Source of the DNA: Portibacter lacus
Lineage (GTDB): Bacteria > Bacteroidota > Bacteroidia > Chitinophagales > Saprospiraceae
Direction of reading: 5' to 3'
NCBI RefSeq assembly: GCF_021533215.1
Contig: NZ_JAJNKA010000004.1
Location: forward strand, 310,001-374,000
Length of the DNA stretch: 64,000 nucleotides
The notes beneath the pieces were generated by a model. It was given only the letters and a program-made list of their open reading frames with translations, did no database searches and was not told the origin of the DNA. Made by a program: the position numbers and the translations under genes. Shown piece by piece: positions 26,494-35,082 of the stretch (within the stretch, counting starts at the first letter, position 1; each line of letters begins with the position of its first letter).

Positions 26494-26970
26494 ATGACGG
26501 ATCAAGATAAAAAATTTATGAGGCGGGCAATTGAACTTGCGAATGAAGGAATGAACGCTAATGCTGGTGGCCCTTTCGGAGCTGTGATCGTAAAGGATGG
26601 AGAAATCATCTCTGAAGGTTATAATCGAGTAACTTCTTCTAATGATCCGACAGCCCATGCGGAAGTTGTTGCTATTCGAAACGCATGTGAGAAACTAGGT
26701 ACGTTCCAGTTGGACGATTGCATCATCTACACTTCATGTGAACCCTGCCCAATGTGCCTTGGAGCAATTTACTGGGCTAGACCTAAGAAAGTATTTTATG
26801 CATGTCAGAGAGAAGATGCTGCAGCAATTGATTTTGATGATCAGATGATCTATGATGAAATTGCTAAGAATATGGCGGAGCGTCAGATCGAATTCACTTC
26901 CGTCCTCAGAGAAGAAGGTGTGAAAGCATTTGAAAATTGGACTAAGAAACAAGATCGAACGGAGTACTAA
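26494..26970 (+). CDS. nucleoside deaminase (guanine deaminase-like, CDA fold)
   Basis: 158-residue zinc-dependent deaminase. His55-Ala56-Glu57 (TAHAEVVAI) supplies the first zinc ligand and proton shuttle; CEPCPMC gives zinc ligands Cys85 and Cys88. NAGGPFGAVIVKDGEII and the C-terminal domain-swapped tail (EEGVKAFENWTKK) fit the GuaD-type guanine deaminases that form dimers, which turn guanine into xanthine. tRNA adenosine deaminase (TadA) shares the motifs, but the tail and N-terminus favour guanine deaminase. Convergent with the methyltransferase gene, with family C repeats between them. Confidence 0.88.
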   Translation: MTDQDKKFMRRAIELANEGMNANAGGPFGAVIVKDGEIISEGYNRVTSSNDPTAHAEVVAIRNACEKLGTFQLDDCIIYTSCEPCPMCLGAIYWARPKKVFYACQREDAAAIDFDDQMIYDEIAKNMAERQIEFTSVLREEGVKAFENWTKKQDRTEY

Positions 26971-26996
26971 TTCCACACTTGATGTTAATGAAACTC

Positions 26997-27208
26997 CTGA
27001 TGTTAGCGCTTTTTCGGCGATGAAATCAGTTTCCTTCTCGAAATCCCGTGATCATTTGATAGCATGACTCCATGTCATACCATCAGATCACTCTTCTGAT
27101 GTTAGTGCTTTTTTCCGCGATGACATCAATTTCCTTTTCGAAGTCCCGTGATCATTTGATAGCATGACTCCATGTCATACCATCAGATCACTTTTCTGAT
27201 GTTAGCGA
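26997..27208. repeat. two tandem ~99-bp family C repeats plus partial third unit
   Basis: Units at 26997-27095 and 27096-27195 begin CTGATGTTAG; a third starts at 27196 and breaks off after about 13 bases. Each unit carries GTGATCATTTGATAGCATGA and CCATGTCATACCATCAGATC, an imperfect hairpin with GTGATC/GATCAC ends. The hairpin half is clearly related to C1-C5 at 17-20 kb (TGATAGCCTGAAC, then TCAGACCATCAGATCAT). The partial third unit contains the last Arg codon and stop codon of the leftward methyltransferase (27202-27207). Sits between convergent genes; possible two-way terminator. Confidence 0.88.
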
Positions 27209-27852
27209 TTCCCATCTATTTCTTCTTCCTTCCTACACACAATCTTCCAAAACACTTGGTAAGGCTTCCCTTCTACTATCTCACCTGGCTCCGTAACTTC
27301 TTCAGCATCTACCAACCCGTAATCAAGAAAAGCTGCTTGAACAGTTTCGCTATCATAAAAGAAAAGGTTAACACCGTGACTAGTCTTAAACCTATCTTTG
27401 CTCAATTCTTCACCTTGACCATAATTAGGACTGCTGCTTGAAATGGCTGTAAATACCATATAACCCTCAGGTGCAAGTTGATCATAACAATCTTGAATAA
27501 GTTGCCTTCGCTCCTCTTCATTTAACAAATGAATTAAGGCATAGCAGAAAATCCCATCGTACTTTTTGTCATCAAAGGGCATTTCACTAACACTGCCATG
27601 AAATACATTTATTTGATCTCCGTAATGATCTTTAGCAAGCTGAATGGCTGTTTCTGAAATTTCTATTCCCGTAACATTTAATCCCAAGTCGGAAAATACT
27701 TTAGCATTTCTTCCATAACCGTAGCCTGGGATAAGGACCTCTTTAAGTTCTTTTTTCTTAAAAAACTCTGCAACAGCAAAAACTGAATCTGCGGGATCTA
27801 ATCCCCACATGGCCTGCTTATCTTTGAAACTAGATTCCCAAAATTCTGTCAT
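27202..27852 (-). CDS. class I SAM-dependent methyltransferase
   Basis: 216-residue methyltransferase. Motif I is VLIPGYGYGRNAKVF (the usual E/DxGxGxG is PGYGYGRN), followed by VTGIEISETAIQLAK and the post-motif FDDKKYDGIFCYALIHLL. MWGLDPADSV near the N-terminus and the length recall thiopurine/tellurite (TehB-like) methyltransferases, but the substrate is not determinable. Its 3' end runs into a partial family C repeat that supplies the stop codon. Possibly follows the GH29-GH3 operon on the same strand, 36 bases downstream of the GH3 stop. Confidence 0.88.
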   Translation of the reverse strand: MTEFWESSFKDKQAMWGLDPADSVFAVAEFFKKKELKEVLIPGYGYGRNAKVFSDLGLNVTGIEISETAIQLAKDHYGDQINVFHGSVSEMPFDDKKYDGIFCYALIHLLNEEERRQLIQDCYDQLAPEGYMVFTAISSSSPNYGQGEELSKDRFKTSHGVNLFFYDSETVQAAFLDYGLVDAEEVTEPGEIVEGKPYQVFWKIVCRKEEEIDGNR

Positions 27853-27888
27853 TTCGTCTATTTATATAAAAGGTCAAGCCTTCTGTCT

Positions 27889-30564
27889 TTATTCCTTAAC
27901 ATTTAACGTGCCACGTAATCGAATATCATTCGATGCTGCTCCTATTAAAATTCTAAAATCTCCTGGCTCTACCACTCTCTCCATTTCCAGATTCAACATC
28001 GTCAATAATGCTGGCGTGATTTCGAAAACCACCTCCTTTGTTTCTCCTTTTTTCAAATGAATTCGCTGAAATCCTTTCAACTCTAAAACTGGACGGGCTA
28101 CGGATGCAAATAAATCCCTGATGTAAAATTGGACAACTTCATCACCGTCATAGTTTCCCTTATTTGTAACTTTAATTCGAACCTTTGTGTTTTCATCAGC
28201 GGCAATTACTTCCTTATCTAATCGTAGATCACTGTATTCGAATTCGGTATAACTCATTCCATATCCGAATGGAAACAGAGCTTTCCCTGTTAGATTATTG
28301 TAATTATCCCCTCTGCCTGTTGGCTTATGGTTATAATATAAAGGTACTTGAGATTCATGGATCGGAAAGGTAATCGGTAATCTTCCTGCTGGATTGTAAT
28401 CTCCCATCAGAACATTTGCAACAGCACTTCCTCCTTCATCTCCTGGATACCAAACATCCACAATAGCATCCGCATTATGCATCCACTTATCCATCGTGAT
28501 CGCACTTCCGCCTACTAATAAAACCACCACTGGCTTGCCAACTTCCGAAACAGCATTAATCAATTCTTCTTGATGCCCTGGAAGGGATAAATAGGCGCGA
28601 TCATTAAACTCGCCCTCTTCGATTCCTACACATACAATTGCCAAGTCACTATTTCGAGCTGCATGAACCGCTTCTTCTATTTCTGCCTCCCAATTGTTCT
28701 CCACTCCAACATTCCATATCAGCTTAAACCTAACATTTCCCACGGTCTCATAGTATTCAATTTTAATATAATAAGCTTTTCCCTTTTCAAAAGAATAGGT
28801 CTCTGTAATGGTCTGAAAGGTCTGCTTTCGCCAATTATCAATAATCAATTCATTATCAATGTATAATCTATATCCATCATCACCTTCTATTCCGATTTCA
28901 AAATCACCAGATTCTGGCGCTACAAGTTTCCCTGTCCATCGAGCCGAATAATAATCATAGTTAATCTTAGCTTCATCTGGAGAAAACAACGTCCATCCAA
29001 AATCAATTCTCCTATCGATTCTTTTTAATGCGGGCGCTCCAGACATCGTAATATTATTGAAATATTCGGCTTCTAATCCAGCACTCCTTCCGTCCTTTTG
29101 GAAGAGTACATTTCCTGGAACGGTCTTGTAGGAATGAGAGGTTCTTCCAGGCCCTGCGATATAGTTGACCTCTACACCATCTACTAGTTTAGTTTTTAAT
29201 CCAGCTAAAATAGAAATGGGGTTATTTGCTTCCCCAGAGTATCCTCCCGGTCTCGCCTCATCAGCATCTTCACCGATGATCGCGATTGATTTCAATTTTT
29301 TACTTAAAGGAAGAACTTGGTCTTTGTTTTTCAGTAAAACAATAGATTCTTCAGCTGCTTTTCTCGCCAATGCTCTATGCGCAGGTGACGTACTTCCGTC
29401 AGCGATATTATCCGTTTTCACGTATGGATTTTCGAAAAGTCCTAGTTTAAATTTGGCGCGAAGCACTCTCCTAACTGCTTCATCAATGGCAGCTTCATCG
29501 ATCATCCCTTTTTCGAACGCTTCGAAAAATAAAGGATAATGATCATAGGAAGTTTGGAAAATAACATCAAGTCCCGCTTCGATCGCTTGCTCCGTTGATT
29601 CCGCATAATTTTTTGCTGTAAAATGCAATACGTTAGCTCCACCAGTTGCACCAGCATCAGAAATCACAAATCCATCAAAGCCCCATTCTTTCTTTAGTTT
29701 TTGATTTAATAGCCAGTCGTTAGCCGTTGCTGGTCTTCCATCTAATGAATTATAAGAAGTCATCACCGACCAAGCTTTTGCTTTTTGGAAGGAAGCTTTG
29801 AAAGCTGGGAAATATATTTCTTCTAATAATCTTTCGTTCATGTGAATTGGATAACTATCACGACCGCCATCACCCACATTAGCCACAAAATGCTTTGGAG
29901 TCGTGATAATTCCCGACTGTTCAAATTGGGTAATAAATGAGACTGCCATCTGAGAAGTAAGAAAAGGATCTTCTCCATATGTCTCTTCTACTCTACCCCA
30001 TCGCACATCCCTTGAGATATTAATCACTGGTGATAAGATCTGACGAATGCCTCTTGCTTTTACTTCTTTCGCAATAGCACCAGCAACATCGTCCATTAAG
30101 TTGGTATTCCAAGTCGCCGCTAATGCGATCGCCTGTGGAAACTTCGTCGCGCCAGGTCGCACAAGTCCATGAAGTGCCTCGTCAAATGGTATAATTGGAA
30201 TCCCGAGACGCGTTTTATTCACGAAATATTCTTGCATTTCATTGATCGCGAGTACAGTTTGCAGAGCCGTTCCTCCACCGGAATAATCAAGTAATTGCTC
30301 TGCAGAATTTCCTGACTTACTTTTCGTCGCCACCTGAAAACCAAAAATGCCATGTTTGTACTTTGACAGATCTGTTGCTTGTCCACTTGGAATCATAAAC
30401 ATCTGCCAAAATTTTTCTTCTAGCGTCATTCTGGATAACAAATCATCTACTCTTTCTTCGATAGGTAATTTTGGATTTTTATAGTCCAATGTATCGTTCG
30501 TAACCGAAGCAAAACCTACTGTAGCAAAAAAGCTAAGTAATACAAAAGAAATTAATTTTGACAT
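27889..30564 (-). CDS. GH3 family beta-glycosidase with PA14 insert
   Basis: About 891-residue exported glycoside hydrolase family 3 enzyme, acting on beta-linked sugars such as glucosides or xylosides. Signal peptide from the ATG at 30564 (MSKLISFVLLSFFATVGFAS); the longer frame to 30585 would start with TTG. Order: GH3 N-terminal barrel with the catalytic nucleophile Asp in GFVISDAG, the GH3 C-terminal domain split by a PA14 domain (GLEAEYFNN to EGDDGYRLYIDNELIIDNW), and a C-terminal fibronectin-III-like domain (LRLDKEVIAADENTKVRIKV). PA14 often helps bind the sugar. It starts 24 bases after the GH29 gene stop and is in its operon. Confidence 0.93.
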   Translation of the reverse strand: MSKLISFVLLSFFATVGFASVTNDTLDYKNPKLPIEERVDDLLSRMTLEEKFWQMFMIPSGQATDLSKYKHGIFGFQVATKSKSGNSAEQLLDYSGGGTALQTVLAINEMQEYFVNKTRLGIPIIPFDEALHGLVRPGATKFPQAIALAATWNTNLMDDVAGAIAKEVKARGIRQILSPVINISRDVRWGRVEETYGEDPFLTSQMAVSFITQFEQSGIITTPKHFVANVGDGGRDSYPIHMNERLLEEIYFPAFKASFQKAKAWSVMTSYNSLDGRPATANDWLLNQKLKKEWGFDGFVISDAGATGGANVLHFTAKNYAESTEQAIEAGLDVIFQTSYDHYPLFFEAFEKGMIDEAAIDEAVRRVLRAKFKLGLFENPYVKTDNIADGSTSPAHRALARKAAEESIVLLKNKDQVLPLSKKLKSIAIIGEDADEARPGGYSGEANNPISILAGLKTKLVDGVEVNYIAGPGRTSHSYKTVPGNVLFQKDGRSAGLEAEYFNNITMSGAPALKRIDRRIDFGWTLFSPDEAKINYDYYSARWTGKLVAPESGDFEIGIEGDDGYRLYIDNELIIDNWRKQTFQTITETYSFEKGKAYYIKIEYYETVGNVRFKLIWNVGVENNWEAEIEEAVHAARNSDLAIVCVGIEEGEFNDRAYLSLPGHQEELINAVSEVGKPVVVLLVGGSAITMDKWMHNADAIVDVWYPGDEGGSAVANVLMGDYNPAGRLPITFPIHESQVPLYYNHKPTGRGDNYNNLTGKALFPFGYGMSYTEFEYSDLRLDKEVIAADENTKVRIKVTNKGNYDGDEVVQFYIRDLFASVARPVLELKGFQRIHLKKGETKEVVFEITPALLTMLNLEMERVVEPGDFRILIGAASNDIRLRGTLNVKE

Positions 30565-30587
30565 AAGCGATAATTTAAAGTTCAATT

Positions 30588-32072
30588 TTATTTTAATGCT
30601 GAAACTTTAATGGTCCATACATAATCAGCAGGTGGATTTTCTTGTAACGTAGTAGGAATTTCAACACTAAACCCAGCTTTTTCTTTCATCCATTTCAATG
30701 GTTGATCATAACCCAATAAAGTAACCTCACTTCCTGCTGCAGGTTGGTGAGATTCGACACTAATTTTAGAAGGCATATTTTTCTCATCCTCTTCTGCCAT
30801 ATAGAAAAAGTATGTATTTCCATTCTCTTTTTGAGTCATGCAAATGTTCTTTTCTTTAAAGGGTGCAAGCGTATTACTTTCATATATTCCTTCACTATTG
30901 ACATCCATCCATTTACCGAATTCCGCCAATAAGTCATAGGCACCTTGCTGCCATTCTCCTTCTGGTGTTGGTGCAATATTTAAAAGTAAATTTCCACCTT
31001 TAGCCACAATATCTACAAGCGTCTGAACACCTTCTCTACCGGACATATATTTCGCGTTCTTCGTATGCGACCATCCACCACCTGAAATGATACACGATTC
31101 CCAAGGATATGGTAATGCTTTCTCTGGAATTCGATTTTCAGGAGTAAGGTAGTTCTGGTTTTTACCATGAACGGCTCGATCTACCACCAATAAGCCAGGC
31201 TGTTTTGCTCTTGCTTTCTTTACGAATTCGTCAATTTTTATGTCTTGGTTAATCTCTCTTGTTTTGATATAGCCACTTTCAGAATTTTTTAACTGATCAT
31301 CATACCAGCTCGTTAGCACACTTTTAGGCTTCTTAGAAACCCAACCACCATCTAACCATAAAATATCCACTTTTCCATAGTCCGTTAGTAATTCCAACAT
31401 CTGGTTTTGCGTAAAATCAACATATTCCTGCCATCTTTCTGGATTGGCTTCTGGCTCGTAATTTACATTTCTATCTTTTGGAGGATACTTAGGATCCCAG
31501 TAACTTTCTACATTCCAGTCTGGCTTCGAGAAGTAAGCACCTGTCCACATATCCTTCTTACGAAAAGCTTCGAAGATTTCCTTCGTAACATTGCTTCGTG
31601 GATTCGTTGCAAATGGGCAGTCATCAGAAGTTATTTTGTAATCCGTATACTTCGAATCAAACATGCAGAAACCATCATGATGTTTCGTGGTAAAAATAAC
31701 ATATTTCATTCCTGCGTTATTAGCAGCTTTCGCCCATTGATCCGGATTAAATTTAGTCGGGTTAAATGTTTTCTGAAGCCCTTCATATTCTGCTTTATAC
31801 GTATTGTAATCATCTGGATTACTTCCCATCTTTCGTTCACACCATCCGTATTCTTCAGGACACAAAGACCATGACTCCACGATGCCCCACTGGCTATATG
31901 TTCCCCAGTGCATTAATAAACCGAATTTAATATCCTGCCACTCATCTAATTTTTCAAGTACTAGTGGATCTGTCTCTGGCACATATCTTTCATCCTCATA
32001 GATGGCTTGAGAAATAATGGATGCTTGGATTCCAACAAGGAATGCAAGTAGGAAAATGTATTTAAACTTCAT
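30588..32072 (-). CDS. GH29 alpha-L-fucosidase
   Basis: About 494-residue exported retaining alpha-L-fucosidase of glycoside hydrolase family 29. Signal peptide from the ATG at 32072 (FLLAFLVGIQASIISQ); the longer frame begins with TTG at 32153 and adds an unlikely N-terminus. Family signatures: FGLLMHWGTYSQWGIVESW, FTTKHHDGFCMFDS and VDILWLDGGWV, whose Asp is the expected nucleophile; GNLLLNIAPTPEGEW near the C-terminus is also typical. With the GH3 gene downstream it likely takes apart fucosylated polysaccharides or glycoproteins in the periplasm or on the surface. No SusCD pair is adjacent. Confidence 0.95.
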   Translation of the reverse strand: MKFKYIFLLAFLVGIQASIISQAIYEDERYVPETDPLVLEKLDEWQDIKFGLLMHWGTYSQWGIVESWSLCPEEYGWCERKMGSNPDDYNTYKAEYEGLQKTFNPTKFNPDQWAKAANNAGMKYVIFTTKHHDGFCMFDSKYTDYKITSDDCPFATNPRSNVTKEIFEAFRKKDMWTGAYFSKPDWNVESYWDPKYPPKDRNVNYEPEANPERWQEYVDFTQNQMLELLTDYGKVDILWLDGGWVSKKPKSVLTSWYDDQLKNSESGYIKTREINQDIKIDEFVKKARAKQPGLLVVDRAVHGKNQNYLTPENRIPEKALPYPWESCIISGGGWSHTKNAKYMSGREGVQTLVDIVAKGGNLLLNIAPTPEGEWQQGAYDLLAEFGKWMDVNSEGIYESNTLAPFKEKNICMTQKENGNTYFFYMAEEDEKNMPSKISVESHQPAAGSEVTLLGYDQPLKWMKEKAGFSVEIPTTLQENPPADYVWTIKVSALK

Positions 32073-32116
32073 GATTCTACCGTTTATAAAGAAAATAATA
32101 GTGTTCAAAATTATTT

Positions 32117-32130
32117 GTGTGTACATACAC
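32117..32130 (-). promoter_or_regulatory. candidate operator upstream of GH29-GH3 operon
   Basis: GTGTGTACATACAC, an imperfect 14-base palindrome with GTGT/ACAC ends about 45 bases upstream of the GH29 ATG. Short palindromes of this size are typical of LacI-, GntR- or Crp-like sites. No regulator gene is near, so the assignment is tentative. Confidence 0.3.
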
Positions 32131-32368
32131 GCAAACAGAACAAGTATAGTCAAATCTAAGAAAATTGTAAGTATCAGAGGGGATTTTCTTTCTGTAGAAT
32201 TCTGGAAAAGTAGTAATAGATAGAATCCCGAGTCAAATTAAATCAGTTTATAATGAATTTAACATATATGTTTTTTTATATTTACATTGATTTAAAAATA
32301 TTTTTCTTTTTGAGCATAAATCATTTAATTGCATCTTAATAAGTAAAAACCTTTAACCCCAATTCACA

Positions 32369-33376
32369 ATGAACATAATTTACAGGAGTTACATATTTTG
32401 CGCTACTCTTTTACTTTCATTCCAATTAAACAGTCAAACTTCAGACATCTATGTCTATACCGGAGCAACAGAAACATGGGTTGTTCCTGCAGGAGTTTTT
32501 TCCATTGATTTAGATATTTCAGGTGGTGCAGGAGCACAGGCGATAGATCGAGTGATGACTAATGGTGAAGGAGGTGGTGGTGGAAATGCTACCGGAACGC
32601 TTGCTGTTACACCCGGTCAAACTTTGTATATTAATGTTGGTGGAGCAGGTGGAACCGATGGAAGCGGTGGCTTTAATGGAGGAGGAAACGGTGGATTTGG
32701 AACAGCTGGAGGTTCATGCTCTGGAGGTAATGCTGGCGGTGGTGGCGGTGCTTCCGATATAAGAATTAATGGAAATACCTTGTCGGATAGAATTATCGTG
32801 GCTGGTGGCGGCGGTGGTGGTGCAAGGGACTATTGCAACGGAGTTTGTCAACCATGTGGTTGCGGTGGTGGAGCTGGAGGCGGTGGTGGTCTTATGGGTG
32901 GAGATGGCTTTGCAGCTTATAATTGTGGAGAAGGCTATCCTGGAAATGGAATAAACTTTGGAATGGGGGCCAGTCAGACAGCAGGCGGAATGGGAGGTCC
33001 TCCAGATGCAGGTGGCATTAATATGGGTAGTTCAGGAGTATTGGGAATTGGTGGAAATGGAACTGATGGACTATATGACGTTGCAGGCGGTGGCGGCGGT
33101 GGTGGTTACTATGGAGGTGGTGGCGGAGGTGGTGCAGATGATGGAAGTGGTGTCGGCGCGGGAGGTGGCGGAGGTGGCTCTAGTTACCTTGATCCTAGTC
33201 TTACGAATTCATCGACTCAATCAAACATAAGAGCAGGAAATGGAGAAATTGTTATTTCATACACACAACCAGCACAAGTACCAACTTTAGGTCAATGGGG
33301 ACTCATTTCACTTTGCTTAATTATCTTTATTTTTAGTGTGGTAATGGGCAAGGAAAAATACTTTCAAGCTACGTAA
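32369..33376 (+). CDS. glycine-rich surface protein with IPTL-CTERM-type sorting tail
   Basis: 335 residues: signal peptide (about 1-22, FQLNSQ), a beta segment (DIYVYTGATETWVVPAGVFSI), then about 230 residues extremely rich in glycine with runs up to seven Gly and a Cys cluster (CNGVCQPCGC). The C-terminus has PTLGQWG, a membrane stretch (LISLCLIIFIFSVVMG) and a basic tail, matching the IPTL-CTERM pattern used for sorting of surface proteins. The Gly-rich region forms low-complexity DNA of higher GC than the neighbours, and several other frames stay open there by composition alone. Probable role: extracellular matrix or adhesin-like structural protein. Monocistronic. Confidence 0.85.
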   Translation: MNIIYRSYIFCATLLLSFQLNSQTSDIYVYTGATETWVVPAGVFSIDLDISGGAGAQAIDRVMTNGEGGGGGNATGTLAVTPGQTLYINVGGAGGTDGSGGFNGGGNGGFGTAGGSCSGGNAGGGGGASDIRINGNTLSDRIIVAGGGGGGARDYCNGVCQPCGCGGGAGGGGGLMGGDGFAAYNCGEGYPGNGINFGMGASQTAGGMGGPPDAGGINMGSSGVLGIGGNGTDGLYDVAGGGGGGGYYGGGGGGGADDGSGVGAGGGGGGSSYLDPSLTNSSTQSNIRAGNGEIVISYTQPAQVPTLGQWGLISLCLIIFIFSVVMGKEKYFQAT

Positions 33377-33397
33377 ACTCTAAAGTTCATTTTTTTC

Positions 33398-33414
33398 AGA
33401 AAGCTAAACTTTCT
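33398..33414. terminator. weak hairpin after the glycine-rich gene
   Basis: AGAAAG-CTAAA-CTTTCT (33398-33414), a perfect 6-base-pair stem 22 bases after the stop at 33376, followed by TATTATTAAAACTTTTTG. The stem is AT-rich, so it is at most a weak terminator for the glycine-rich gene or for the leftward pseudouridine synthase gene that ends at 33614. Confidence 0.35.
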
Positions 33415-33613
33415 TATTATTAAAACTTTTTGCACCTAGGCACACGAAAAGACTTTCATTATCTCTATAAGTGAACTTATGATTGTTTTTCTTCAAAGTT
33501 TCCGCTTCTCTTGTTACCAGCACAATACAAGCCAATTTACTCCAAAGACCTTAAACCTTTATGCTTTATCACAACGCAAGACTAAAAAGAAGCATTCCTA
33601 TACCTTTTGTAGA

Positions 33614-34180
33614 TCACAAGAATCCTTCAACCTCCTCTACATATCCAGATATCAACTGATCTATTCTAATATTTCCGATTCGAACTCTAACCAAGCGCAA
33701 TGTTGGAAAGCCAACAGCAGCAGTCATTTTTCGAACCTGCCTATATTTCCCTTCCGAGATAATTACAGAAACCCATGAAGTAGGTCCATGCCGATCATCC
33801 CGAACCTTGATCGTACGTTCTGGAAACCCTGGAGGCTCTTCCAATTTAAACGCTTTACAAGGTAAAGTCATGTATTTTATTCCATCAAAACCTATTTCCA
33901 CACCTTTCTTCATCTTATCAATGGCTTCCTCCGTTATTTCTCCATCTACCTGAACATAATACTCTTTCTCCACCTTCTTAGATCGAACAGCATGACTCAC
34001 CTTCCCATCTGTTGTCAAAAAAAGTAACCCTTCTGACTTTACATCTAGCCGCCCAATCGCCATCGTTCCTTCCGGAAAATCATGCAAATCTCCTAACACT
34101 GGCTTCTTCCTCCTTTGCATCTTTACAAACTGAGAAATCATACCGAAAGGTTTATGTATTATAAAGTGTCTGTGTTTCAT
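33614..34180 (-). CDS. RluE-like 23S rRNA pseudouridine synthase (RsuA/RluB family)
   Basis: About 188-residue single-domain pseudouridine synthase without an S4 domain, like E. coli RluE, which modifies U2457 of 23S rRNA. Start FIIHKPFGMISQF is the family opening; the catalytic motif AIGRLDVKSEGLLFLTTDG contains the essential Asp; REGKYRQVRKM-type sequence (SEGKYRQVRKMTAAVG) is the second signature. The frame reaches TTG at 34189, but the ATG at 34180 is preferred. That ATG overlaps the stop of the upstream histone-deacetylase-family gene by one base (TAATG), so the two are coupled. Confidence 0.93.
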   Translation of the reverse strand: MKHRHFIIHKPFGMISQFVKMQRRKKPVLGDLHDFPEGTMAIGRLDVKSEGLLFLTTDGKVSHAVRSKKVEKEYYVQVDGEITEEAIDKMKKGVEIGFDGIKYMTLPCKAFKLEEPPGFPERTIKVRDDRHGPTSWVSVIISEGKYRQVRKMTAAVGFPTLRLVRVRIGNIRIDQLISGYVEEVEGFL

Positions 34181-35082
34181 TAAAACCAAATTTCTTGAGC
34201 TAATCTAAAAGTGTTCGCATGTGCATCTACAATATCCGCTATTCGTTCAGAATATCCTCCTCCCATGCTCACGACAACAGGAATATTTTCATGATAACAC
34301 GACTCGAAAACAAATTGATCTCTTTGTTTGCAACCCTCTTTCGTCATGCCTAATCGCCCTAATTTATCCGTAGATAATACATCTACTCCACTCAGATAAA
34401 AAACTATTTCTGGCTGAACCTGATCCAGTAATTTTGGCAGAGTATCTTTCAATATCTTCAAGTAATCCGCGTCTTCTATTTTATCTGGAACACCAATATC
34501 TAAGTCTGACTTCTCCTTTCGCAAGGGATAATTTTTTTCGCCGTGCATACTAAATGTAAAAACCCGCGGCTCCTCTTCGAAAATTTTAGCCGTTCCATTC
34601 CCTTGGTGCACATCTAGATCAACAATTAGAATCTTTTGCAACACCCCTCTACTTAAATAGTAATTCGCAGCAATCGCAAAATCATTGAAAATACAAAAGC
34701 CCTCCCCTGAATCTGCAAAAGCATGATGCGTGCCCCCAGCAACATTCATTGACACACCATCTTCCAGTGCATACTTAACACAATCCACGGTTCCTTTCGC
34801 AATATATCGTCCTCTATCTATCAATTCTGGTCGTACTGGAAATCCAATTTTTCGAATTTCTTTTTTCGACAACGAATTCGTAGCCAATTTTTGCCAATAT
34901 TCATTGGTATGAGTCAGTAAAATGTCAGCTTCTGATAATTGATCTGGATGAAAAAATTGATCTGTAGTGATACTTCCTTCGTAAAGTAACTGTTCTGGAA
35001 TCAGCTCGTATTTATCCATTGGGAATCGATGTCCTTTCGGCAATTCATACTTATATACTGGAGAATAGGCAATTTTCAACAT
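34180..35082 (-). CDS. histone deacetylase family protein (class II-like/acetoin utilisation)
   Basis: 300-residue zinc-dependent amidohydrolase of the arginase/deacetylase fold. Active-site motifs: GGTHHAFADSGEGFCIFND, DLDVHQGNGTA (metal ligands Asp and His) and LSGVDVL (the third Asp ligand), and GGGYS near the end. Bacterial members deacetylate acetyl-polyamines, acetylated proteins or AcuC-type targets; the specific substrate here is unknown. Located between the adhesin gene (stop-to-start spacing under 5 bases) and the rRNA pseudouridine synthase, all on the same strand. Confidence 0.92.
   Translation of the reverse strand: MLKIAYSPVYKYELPKGHRFPMDKYELIPEQLLYEGSITTDQFFHPDQLSEADILLTHTNEYWQKLATNSLSKKEIRKIGFPVRPELIDRGRYIAKGTVDCVKYALEDGVSMNVAGGTHHAFADSGEGFCIFNDFAIAANYYLSRGVLQKILIVDLDVHQGNGTAKIFEEEPRVFTFSMHGEKNYPLRKEKSDLDIGVPDKIEDADYLKILKDTLPKLLDQVQPEIVFYLSGVDVLSTDKLGRLGMTKEGCKQRDQFVFESCYHENIPVVVSMGGGYSERIADIVDAHANTFRLAQEIWF

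Noticed and set aside
26997-27208. Repeat pair considered as an insertion-sequence end or att site
   Set aside because: No transposase or integrase is nearby and the units are tandem with internal hairpins, fitting REP-like repeats instead.
27172-27441. 89-residue rightward frame across the end of the methyltransferase
   Set aside because: It is antisense to the methyltransferase gene and begins inside a repeat; no protein signature.
32562-33230. Three extra rightward frames inside the glycine-rich gene
   Set aside because: They stay open only because GGT/GGA repeats lack stops in every frame; their Val/Glu-rich products are artefacts of the low-complexity DNA.
33479-33778. 99-residue rightward frame near the pseudouridine synthase
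   Set aside because: More than half overlaps the well-supported leftward RluE-like gene; composition is random-looking with no domain motif.
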